A stretch of 31,007 nucleotides of DNA from NCBI GenBank assembly GCA_043819385.1, contig JBDREW010000059.1, positions 1-31,007 of the forward strand, in the 5' to 3' direction. Position numbers and translations under genes: made by a program. This stretch comes from JBDREW01 sp043819385 (lineage in GTDB: Bacteria > Patescibacteriota > Minisyncoccia > Minisyncoccales > GWA2-38-27). Numbering within the stretch: the stretch's first letter is position 1; each line of letters starts with the position of its first letter. Shown piece after piece: positions 14,188-20,702 of this stretch. Under the pieces are notes generated by a model. It had not been told where the DNA came from. It made no database searches and saw only the letters and a list, made by a program, of their open reading frames with translations.

Positions 14188-14706
14188 ATGCCGTTAACTA
14201 AAGAAGAAAAAAAACAAGTTATAGAGAATTTAAAAGAAAAAATTGATAAACAAAAATCAATAGTTTTTGTATCAATTGAAAATTTAAAAGCAAAAGATTT
14301 TAATGAATTAAGAAGTCAATTGAAAGAAAATGATTGTTTATTATTTGTAGTTAAAAAAACCTTATTAAATCTTGCTTCTAAGGAAAAAAATCTTTTAATT
14401 GATACTGAAAAATTAAAAGGAGAAATTGCTTTAATTTTTGGATTTAAAGATGAAATATCAGCAGCTAAGATTAGTAATAACTTTTCTAAAAAGAATGAAT
14501 ATTTAGAAATTTTAGGAGGTGTTTTTGAAAATAAATTTATAGATAAAGAAAAAGTGATTGCTTTAGCAAAAATTCCTTCAAAAGAAGAATTATTATCAAA
14601 ATTGGTTGGAAGCATTGCAAGTCCTATTTCAGGTTTTGTAAATGTTTTACAGGGCAATATTAAAGGTCTTATCAATGTTTTAGCAAAGCTAAAACCTAAT
14701 TTTTAA
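14188..14706 (+). CDS. rplJ: Large ribosomal subunit protein uL10
   Basis: uL10 anchors the L12 stalk to the 50S subunit. The 172-residue product begins MPLTKEEKKQVIENLKEKID and has SIVFVSIENLKAKDFNELR, VVKKTLLNLA and ISGFVNVLQGNIKGLINVL, all typical of the family. The C-terminal helix that binds L12 dimers is present. The start ATG directly follows the T-run of the leader hairpin, so expression can be set by termination. rplL follows after 81 bases. rplK and rplA, the usual upstream partners, are not here. Confidence 0.95.
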   Translation: MPLTKEEKKQVIENLKEKIDKQKSIVFVSIENLKAKDFNELRSQLKENDCLLFVVKKTLLNLASKEKNLLIDTEKLKGEIALIFGFKDEISAAKISNNFSKKNEYLEILGGVFENKFIDKEKVIALAKIPSKEELLSKLVGSIASPISGFVNVLQGNIKGLINVLAKLKPNF

Positions 14707-14787
14707 TTTTTAATTTTTAATTTTCAATAAATTTTCAATGTTTCAATGATAGAATTTTTAAAAGAAAATTAAAAATTATATAAAAAT

Positions 14788-15243
14788 ATGACAGAAGAAA
14801 AAAAAGATGAAGTAAAAGAAGAAAAAAAAGAAGAAGAAAAAGAAATCGAAGTTCCTAAAAAGTTTAAAGATATTGTTGAGGAAATAGAAAAAATGTCTGT
14901 TTTGGACTTATCGGAATTAGTAAAGATTTTAGAAGAAAAATTTGGCGTTTCTGCTGTTCCTACTGCTGTTGCAGGTTTTGCTTCGGCTGGAGATAGCGGA
15001 GAAGCAGGTGCTTCTGAAGAGAAATCTTCTTTTAATGTTCAATTAACTAGTGTAGGAGATAAAAAAATAGAAGTTATTAAAGTAGTTAGAGATCTTATTG
15101 GAAAAGGATTAAAAGAAGCAAAAGATTTAGTTGATTCTGCTGTTACTGAACCACAAATGATTAAAGAAGGAGCTTTAAAAGAAGAAGCAGAAGAAATGAA
15201 AAAGAAATTTGAAGCCGCTGGTGCTAGTGTAGAACTTAAATAA
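14788..15243 (+). CDS. rplL: Large ribosomal subunit protein bL12 (L7/L12)
   Basis: bL12 forms the flexible stalk that recruits translation GTPases. The C-terminal domain is clear: IEVIKVVRDLIGKGLKEAKD LVDSAV... and EEAEEMKKKFEAAGASVELK. The N-terminal dimer domain is KFKDIVEEIEKMSVLDLSEL, followed by an Ala/Gly-rich hinge. The protein is 151 residues instead of 120-130, because about 24 residues of Glu/Lys-rich sequence (MTEEKKDEVKEEKKEEEKE) precede the usual start. No ATG lies at the conventional start, so the extension seems to be translated. A terminator follows at 15281-15308. Confidence 0.96.
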   Translation: MTEEKKDEVKEEKKEEEKEIEVPKKFKDIVEEIEKMSVLDLSELVKILEEKFGVSAVPTAVAGFASAGDSGEAGASEEKSSFNVQLTSVGDKKIEVIKVVRDLIGKGLKEAKDLVDSAVTEPQMIKEGALKEEAEEMKKKFEAAGASVELK

Positions 15244-15280
15244 ATCTTGGAACTCATAACTTAGAACTCACAACTTAATT

Positions 15281-15308
15281 AAAAAATCCCGTTTAAACGG
15301 GATTTTTT
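15281..15308 (+). terminator. Terminator of rplJ-rplL
   Basis: AAAAAATCCCGTTT and AAACGGGATTTTTT are perfect complements, giving a GC-capped hairpin with a T-run. Confidence 0.92.
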
Positions 15309-15319
15309 AATATTTAAAA

Positions 15320-15430
15320 GAAAGAGAGAGCTGGGAAGAGACCCTGTATCATTCGGTACATGGCGAGACCCGACCTCTCTTAGAGAGGGAGAGGAAGTTT
15401 TTGTAGAGGTCGGGTCTCTCGGAGAGGGGA
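15320..15430 (+). repeat. Family A hairpin repeat, copy 5, with 20-base insertion
   Basis: The arms GAGACCCGACCTCT and AGAGGTCGGGTCTC pair perfectly. This copy is longer: GAGACCC occurs twice (15338-15344 and 15365-15371), separated by TGTATCATTCGGTACATGGC, which holds a TGTA/TACA inverted pair. It lies between convergent genes. Confidence 0.85.
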
Positions 15431-15432
15431 GT

Positions 15433-17613
15433 TTATATTCTTATTTTATAAACCATCCAATCGTTTAGAATATAAATTGTTTTTCCGTCATTTGAAATAG
15501 TAATATCTTTTAAATTATTAAATTTTTCACTTTGAAATTGTTTAAAAACTTTTCCGTTTTTATCAGTAATAATTATTCTTTTATTTTTTGATTCTAAGAT
15601 ATAAAGATAGGGGATATTAGTTTTAACTTTAATTTCAGTGATGTTTTCTACTAATGGGAATAAATTAAAATTTATAGTTTTTTGATAATTTCCAGTATAA
15701 TATTTATCTATTGAATTATCAGTATTTAAAACCCAAACAGATTCATTAATAGCTATTGATTTTGTTTGTTTTATTTCATTTGGTTTATTTTTAATCCAAT
15801 TTTGAGCAGAATTCCATTTAAAATTATCAATGTAAGGATATTTAATAATTTCATTATTATTTTTATCTAATAAATAAAGATTTGACATATATGAAGAAAA
15901 TGAAATAAAATTAAATTCTTTAGTATCAATAGTTTCTTCTTTCCATATGTCGTCTTTTAAATAAATTAAATTATTTGGTTTTGAGAAAAATAGAATTGCA
16001 TCAGAAAAAATATCTCCAAATTCTAAATTTTTATTTGTTTCTAAAATAATTCCTTTATTTTTTTGAAAATTAAATTTATAAATTCTTGAGGAAGAGGGGC
16101 TATAAAAATAAAGATCAGAATTTTTTAATAATATATTTTGAGGTGTAAGTCCTATTTCAGAATTTAATTCAATTATTATTTCAGGATTTTCAATTTTTTC
16201 TAAATTATTTATTCTTTCAAGATTTTTTTTAACTGATTTTTTTAAATCAATTAAATTAGAATTTTCTTTTTCATTCAATAATGAAATTTCTTCCCATACT
16301 TCCATAAATAAAGTATTTGCTTTTTCTGTTTCTTTAAATATCAAAAATCTTTCTGCTGTCTCAAATTTTTCTTGAATTTCTTCTAAAGAAATTTGAACTT
16401 GTTTTTCTTTTTCTTTTTGTGCCCCTTTAAAGATTGAAAATCCAAGAAAGAGGATAGAAATTAAAATAATAATTATAACTAAATTAGTTTTTAATCTAGA
16501 TTTTTTAAATGTAAAATTAAGTTTTTTTAATTGATTACCAATTAGTGGTGAAAAATGAGGGGCTTCAACTTTTTTTTCTTTATTTATTCCAATATTATTT
16601 ATAAGGGAATTTTGAGTGGGTTTTTCCGTCCGCAACATTTTGCCCGTCAGTAACGCTTTGCCTGCCAGCAACGCTTTGCGTAGCAATGTGGGTTGGCGTA
16701 GCAATGCAGGTTGGCCTGATAATAATTTTAAGGGATTTTTAATGGTTAATAAACGTAATTTTTTAATATTTTCAATTGGTTTTATTATTGGTAGAAAAAT
16801 TTTAGATAAAGAAAATTTTTCTTTTTCTGGAGAAATAGTTTCTTTAGTATGTCCATTTGTTTTTTGTTTAAGAGGATGCTCATTTTTATCTATTTTTTTA
16901 TTTTTAAGAAGAATTAAAAAACAAATTCCTGAAACTTTTGATCCTTGTCCATCTGTAAATAAATTAGAGGGCAATATTTTTTTTAAGTTTTTTTGATTGA
17001 TATCTTGAATATCAGATATTTTATTAAGTAGATTTTCTTGGATAAAGAAGTCAAAAACATCTTTAGTTAAAGTTAAAATAAAATCATTTTCAACAAGTTT
17101 TCCTGAAACAACATTGAAAAATATTTTTAATGGGTATGGATCAATTTCTTCTAAATTTAAATTTTTGCCTATATCAATTATTTGACCTTCTCTAATGAGT
17201 AAGATTTTTAAATCTCCGGTTTTAGTAAAAGTTAAATCATATCCTGTATTAAATTTTCGAGTAAAAGAATTTTGAGCAGAATCTTTTATTGAAAGAGCAG
17301 CAAAATTAAGATTTCCTAACCAGCTAACATTTTCTTTTTTAACTTCTTCAGATAAAAATTCATTTGTTTTTTTTAAACTTTGAGAAAGTCCTTTTGAGGG
17401 ATATTTAAAAGAAAGATTATAATAGTTATTTTTTATTACTTGAGATAAATTATCTAAAAGTTTTGAGTTTGATGGTAATGCATTTTTGATGTCTCCAATC
17501 AAATATAAACTACCTAGCTTTTTTTCATAAGCATTTTCTGGTTCGTAAATAAAACTATCAAAAAAATAATCTCGTTTAAATTTTGGATTAAAATGAAATT
17601 CAAATATTTCCAT
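15433..17613 (-). CDS. Membrane-anchored protein with PP2C-like N-terminal and beta-propeller-like C-terminal regions
   Basis: The product is 726 residues. The N-terminal 240 (WLGNLNFAALSIKD, FTKTGDLKILLIREGQIIDIG, GKLVENDFILTLTKDVFDFF) resemble a PPM/PP2C-type phosphatase fold, but I see no metal-binding Asp pair, so activity is doubtful. One membrane helix lies at about 374-394 (NLVIIIILISILFLGFSIF). A coiled coil follows, then about 270 residues of four-stranded repeats of the type LYFYSPSSSRIYKFNF, ending with ITISNDGKTIYILNDWM, like NHL/WD beta-propellers. Residues about 299-328 (ALLRQPTLLRKALLAGKALL...) are encoded by a GC-rich repeat also found upstream of the gene. Signal sensing across the membrane is a guess from architecture. 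Confidence 0.75.
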   Translation of the reverse strand: MEIFEFHFNPKFKRDYFFDSFIYEPENAYEKKLGSLYLIGDIKNALPSNSKLLDNLSQVIKNNYYNLSFKYPSKGLSQSLKKTNEFLSEEVKKENVSWLGNLNFAALSIKDSAQNSFTRKFNTGYDLTFTKTGDLKILLIREGQIIDIGKNLNLEEIDPYPLKIFFNVVSGKLVENDFILTLTKDVFDFFIQENLLNKISDIQDINQKNLKKILPSNLFTDGQGSKVSGICFLILLKNKKIDKNEHPLKQKTNGHTKETISPEKEKFSLSKIFLPIIKPIENIKKLRLLTIKNPLKLLSGQPALLRQPTLLRKALLAGKALLTGKMLRTEKPTQNSLINNIGINKEKKVEAPHFSPLIGNQLKKLNFTFKKSRLKTNLVIIIILISILFLGFSIFKGAQKEKEKQVQISLEEIQEKFETAERFLIFKETEKANTLFMEVWEEISLLNEKENSNLIDLKKSVKKNLERINNLEKIENPEIIIELNSEIGLTPQNILLKNSDLYFYSPSSSRIYKFNFQKNKGIILETNKNLEFGDIFSDAILFFSKPNNLIYLKDDIWKEETIDTKEFNFISFSSYMSNLYLLDKNNNEIIKYPYIDNFKWNSAQNWIKNKPNEIKQTKSIAINESVWVLNTDNSIDKYYTGNYQKTINFNLFPLVENITEIKVKTNIPYLYILESKNKRIIITDKNGKVFKQFQSEKFNNLKDITISNDGKTIYILNDWMVYKIRI
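16628..16717. repeat. GC-rich repeat block inside the coding sequence (family D)
   Basis: This 90-base block has several partial copies of CAACGCTTTGCGTAGCAATG, CCTGCCAGCAACGCTTTG and GTAGCAATGCAGGTTGG. It is far richer in G and C than the rest of the gene. The same unit occurs at 17684-17717. The block stays in frame and encodes a Leu/Ala/Lys-rich linker. Confidence 0.82.
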
Positions 17614-17649
17614 AATAATAATCTATATTTTATAAGCTTAAAATAGGGG

Positions 17650-17758
17650 ACAGAAATAAGAATATTTTTCAATCTCGAGTAGACCTGCCTGCAACGCTTT
17701 GCGTAGCAATGCGGGCTGGCTGTGGGTATGGCGAATTGAAAAATATTCTTATTTCTGT
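17650..17758. repeat. Long palindrome element (family C), copy 1, with family D insertion
   Basis: The 24-base arms 17650-17673 and 17735-17758 are perfect complements. Between them lie CTCGAGTAGACCTGCCTGCA, a family D module (CAACGCTTTGCGTAGCAATG) and GGGCTGGCTGTGGGTATGGC. Compared with copy 2 (30030-30104, reversed), this copy has about 36 extra bases that consist of the family D module. Confidence 0.88.
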
Positions 17759-17879
17759 TCAAATATTTGTTTATTATAATACATTATAATATAGAAAATG
17801 ATTATTGCCAATTTTTATTTGTTTTGTATTGTATTGTGATACAAGATTTACAAGAAAATAAATATATGTTAAAAAATAT

Positions 17880-17904
17880 TTGTTATAACATGGAGTTATA
17901 ACAA
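17880..17904. promoter_or_regulatory. Operator-like inverted repeat upstream of the Clp N-domain gene
   Basis: TTGTTATAAC-ATGGA-GTTATAACAA is a perfect 10-5-10 inverted repeat 36 bases before the start at 17941. It contains TATAAC, which could be a -10, so a bound regulator would block the promoter. A second, weaker pair TTGTAT/ATACAA lies about 50 bases upstream. Confidence 0.5.
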
Positions 17905-17940
17905 TTGTTCTTTAACATTTAGGATTGCAAGGAGTTTGAA

Positions 17941-18552
17941 ATGAGTGATTTAAGATGGAGTTGTGAAGCAGAACAGGTAATGGAGCAAACAAAATTAATA
18001 GCTCATGATTTAGGACATAGAGAAGTTTATACATTTCATATATTATTATCTTTAATTCAGCATAATGGAACTGCTGGCATAATTTTGAAAAAATATTTAA
18101 ATTATGATTTATTTTTAGAGTATTTTTTGAGATTAAAGAAAAGTGGTAAAGAAAAATGTTTAGATATTGATTTGCCATGGAGTTTGGTAGCTCAAAATGT
18201 TAATCATTATGCTTCTGATTTAGCAGAAGAACTTGGACATAGTTTTGTTAGTTCTTTACATTTGTTACTTGCTCTTGTTATAAGTGAAGGAATAGCAGTA
18301 TCTTATATGCGTGATTTACAAGTTTGTCCTAAATTAATTGAAAATGAAGTTTTACAATACTTGCAAATTAATTTATTAGATAGTTCAGGTAGAATTCAAC
18401 AAGTAAGAAGTTTTAGTGGATGTGGTTTTAAAGATAATGAAGAATTTCTTTTTATTCCGTTAGAAGATGATGAACAATTTTCCTTAATGGGTGCATTTGA
18501 AAAAGATATGACTTGTTTAGGTAGTACCAATGGAAGAAAGATAGTTCTTTAA
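17941..18552 (+). CDS. Stand-alone Clp N-domain (ClpC/ClpB N-terminal-like) protein
   Basis: The 203-residue product has two Clp repeat N units and no ATPase module. The first unit contains CEAEQVMEQTKLIAHDLGHR, VYTFHILLSLIQHNGTAGII; the second VNHYASDLAEELGHSFVSSL, HLLLALVISEGIAVSYM. The residual 60 residues are unlike anything I know. Such single-domain proteins can act as adaptors or decoys for Clp ATPases, which is inference here. The start has a clear Shine-Dalgarno (AAGGAG, 8 bases upstream), which is rare in this window and may mean different control or origin. An inverted repeat lies upstream and a strong terminator follows, so it is monocistronic. Confidence 0.82.
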   Translation: MSDLRWSCEAEQVMEQTKLIAHDLGHREVYTFHILLSLIQHNGTAGIILKKYLNYDLFLEYFLRLKKSGKEKCLDIDLPWSLVAQNVNHYASDLAEELGHSFVSSLHLLLALVISEGIAVSYMRDLQVCPKLIENEVLQYLQINLLDSSGRIQQVRSFSGCGFKDNEEFLFIPLEDDEQFSLMGAFEKDMTCLGSTNGRKIVL

Positions 18553-18582
18553 AAGGCAGTTTTTAATTTAAAAAATAATTAT

Positions 18583-18612
18583 AAAACGTTATTCAAAAGA
18601 ATAACGTTTTTT
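18583..18612 (+). terminator. Terminator after the Clp N-domain gene
   Basis: AAAACGTTATTC and GAATAACGTTTT are complementary over a 4-nt A loop and end in a T-run. Confidence 0.9.
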
Positions 18613-18631
18613 ATTTGATTTTAAAGTAAAT

Positions 18632-18648
18632 TTCGAAGGTAAGGCCTT
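18632..18648. other. Small GC hairpin CGAAGG/CCTTCG
   Basis: CGAAGGTAAGGCCTTCG forms a 6-bp stem about 70 bases before the MEMO-CapA start. It stands out in AT-rich surroundings. No function can be assigned. Confidence 0.4.
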
Positions 18649-18718
18649 CGGAAGTTAAGTTAGTTATTTTTTTGTTGATTTCTGTTAATTTTTGTTAATT
18701 TAAATTATAATAACAATA

Positions 18719-20485
18719 ATGGGTTTCAAAAAAATTATTTTAATTTTTCTAATTTTAATCTTGTTTATTTCAATAGGGATTTTATCGTATCTAAATTATT
18801 ATAAAAATAAATATTTTGATATATTTTTTGATGATCAAAAATCAGAAATATCTGCTGGTGTGGTTCCTCATCATTTATTAGCAGAACCATTAATCAAAGA
18901 TTTTTTTCAATATATTTCTAAAAATGAAAAACCAGAAACAATTATTTTATTAGGACCTGATCATTTTAATTCTGGGAATATTATTGGAAATGGCTTTATT
19001 ACACTTGATTTAGATAATCAAGATTTTTTTCAATTAAATATTGACAAACAATTAATTGAAAATCTTTCAAAAGAAAATAATATAATTTTTAATTCTTCTA
19101 GCGTTAACTTGGACCACGGAATCACTAATTTAATATCTTTTGTCCAAAAATATTTTCCTGATACTAAAATTGTTCCTTTTATTATTCCTTTCGATGTTTC
19201 ATTAGAAGAAACAGAAAAGTTTGCTAATTCTTTAAATGATTTAAGTTCTTCAAAGACAATAGTAATTGGTAGTGTTGATTTTTCTCATTATTTAACCGAA
19301 TCAGCCGGAGAGTTTCATGATTTAAAGAGTATAAGAACTTTACTTAATTTTGAAAAAGAAAATTTCAAAGATTTAGAAGTTGATTCTTGGCAATCTTTAT
19401 ATATCGTTCGTTCTTTTGCTAATTTAAGAAAAAAAGAGAATTCAAAAATAATTGGACATTTCCAATCTAAAGATTTTTTAGAAAATAAAGAAATTAATCA
19501 AGAAGAGGGGATAACATCATATTTTAGCATTGTTTTTCAAAATAAAAGAAGTGAGAATGAACAAAATTTATCTTTACCCAATAATACAGTTTTGTTTGTT
19601 GGAGATATAATGTTAGATAGGGGAGTAGAATATTTGATGGAAAAAAATAGTTTTAATTATCCTTTTGAAAAAATTAAAAGATTTTTAAGAGGTATTGATA
19701 TTGTTGTTGGAAATTTGGAAGGGCCTATAAATAAAAATCCACAATATTTTTCAGATGAATCTTTAATGTTTTCTTTTTCTGAAAAAAATATTGAAAATAT
19801 TTCTCAAAATTTTGATTTAGTTAATTTAGCTAATAATCATACTTTAAATATGGGGGAAGAGGGATTAGAAGAAACAAGGCGAATTTTAGAAGAAAATAAA
19901 ATTGGATTTATGGGTGATCCTTTATTATGTAGTAAAGATTTTTCTTTTCAACCAAGCAATAAAGATATTATTTTTTTGGCTTTTAATAAGACATTTAATT
20001 TTGATTGTTCAAATCAAGATGTTATTGATTTGATAAAATTAATTAAGTTAGAAAATAAAGATAAATTTTTAATTATAAATATTCATTGGGGTAATGAATA
20101 TGAATTAACTAATTCTATTATTCAACAAGAATTAGGGCATCAGATGATTGATGCTGGAGCTGATTTGATTATTGGGCATCATCCTCATGTTGTTCAGAAT
20201 ATTGAATTGTATAATAATAAATTGATTTTTTATTCATTAGGTAATTTTATTTTTGACCAGTATTTTTCTATTGAAACACAGCAGGAATTAGCAATAGGAT
20301 TAGAAATATATGATGAAAAGCTCGTTTATCGTATTTTTCCGATTCAAAGTCAATTAGGCCAGCCATTTTTAATGAATAAAGAAAATAGCAATAAATTTCT
20401 TAATGATTTGTCTAAAAAATCAAGTAAAGAATTGGCTGATGATATAAAGAGTGGTATAATAGAAATATCAAAAATTAAAAATTAA
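18719..20485 (+). CDS. MEMO-like (AmmeMemoRadiSam B) and CapA-like fusion protein
   Basis: The product is 588 residues with an N-terminal membrane helix (about 5-27). Residues 45-270 form a MEMO-type domain, related to class III extradiol dioxygenases: SAGVVPHHLLAEPLI, IILLGPDHFNSGN, NLDHGITNLISF and VIGSVDFSHY hold the expected His/Asp positions. From about 287, VLFVGDIMLDRGVEYL, VVGNLEGPI, LANNHTLNMGEEGLEET, INIHWGNEYE and IGHHPHVVQNIELY...YSLGNFIFDQ define a CapA/PgsA metallophosphatase-like domain. CapA is linked to poly-gamma-glutamate synthesis or export in other bacteria; no capB or capC is nearby, so the role is unknown. The domain would face outward. Confidence 0.88.
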   Translation: MGFKKIILIFLILILFISIGILSYLNYYKNKYFDIFFDDQKSEISAGVVPHHLLAEPLIKDFFQYISKNEKPETIILLGPDHFNSGNIIGNGFITLDLDNQDFFQLNIDKQLIENLSKENNIIFNSSSVNLDHGITNLISFVQKYFPDTKIVPFIIPFDVSLEETEKFANSLNDLSSSKTIVIGSVDFSHYLTESAGEFHDLKSIRTLLNFEKENFKDLEVDSWQSLYIVRSFANLRKKENSKIIGHFQSKDFLENKEINQEEGITSYFSIVFQNKRSENEQNLSLPNNTVLFVGDIMLDRGVEYLMEKNSFNYPFEKIKRFLRGIDIVVGNLEGPINKNPQYFSDESLMFSFSEKNIENISQNFDLVNLANNHTLNMGEEGLEETRRILEENKIGFMGDPLLCSKDFSFQPSNKDIIFLAFNKTFNFDCSNQDVIDLIKLIKLENKDKFLIINIHWGNEYELTNSIIQQELGHQMIDAGADLIIGHHPHVVQNIELYNNKLIFYSLGNFIFDQYFSIETQQELAIGLEIYDEKLVYRIFPIQSQLGQPFLMNKENSNKFLNDLSKKSSKELADDIKSGIIEISKIKN

Positions 20486-20498
20486 AAATTAAAATTAG

Positions 20499-20587
20499 TG
20501 AGAAGAGAAAAGGGGAAAGCTGGGAGAGACCCGACCTCCAAGGAGAGGGAAAAGTTTTGGGGAGGTCGGGTCTCGGGGAGGGAGAGA
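20499..20587 (+). repeat. Family A hairpin repeat, copy 6
   Basis: The arms GAGACCCGACCTCC and GGAGGTCGGGTCTC pair perfectly around AAGGAGAGGGAAAAGTTTTG. It is nearly identical to copy 7. It lies between the MEMO-CapA gene and the DUF3160 gene and is flanked by AAAATT-type tandem repeats. Confidence 0.9.
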
Positions 20588-20702
20588 ATAAAAATTAAAA
20601 ATTAAAAATTAAAATTACATATCAAAAATTAAAATTATAATTAAAAAACTAAAAATATAAAATCAATAAAAACTTTTTTTATATTTTTAAATTTTATTTA
20701 TT

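Larger units (their letters stand above)
17614..17940. other. Divergent intergenic region with palindrome and operator-like repeat
   Basis: This 327-base gap between divergent genes holds the long palindrome element (17650-17758), an AT-rich stretch with TTGTAT/ATACAA, the perfect inverted repeat at 17880-17904 and the Shine-Dalgarno of the gene at 17941. No further gene is seen. Confidence 0.7.

Noticed and set aside
14316..14675. Minus-strand frame inside rplJ
   Set aside because: It is antisense to a well-identified ribosomal protein gene and has no independent support.
16616..16996. Plus-strand frame inside the 726-residue minus-strand gene
   Set aside because: It is a shadow of the GC-rich repeat block and has no coding signature; the minus frame is far longer.
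17822..17842. TTGTAT/ATACAA pair as a firm promoter or operator
   Set aside because: It is short and AT-rich, such matches are expected by chance in this composition, and the spacing to a -10 is poor.
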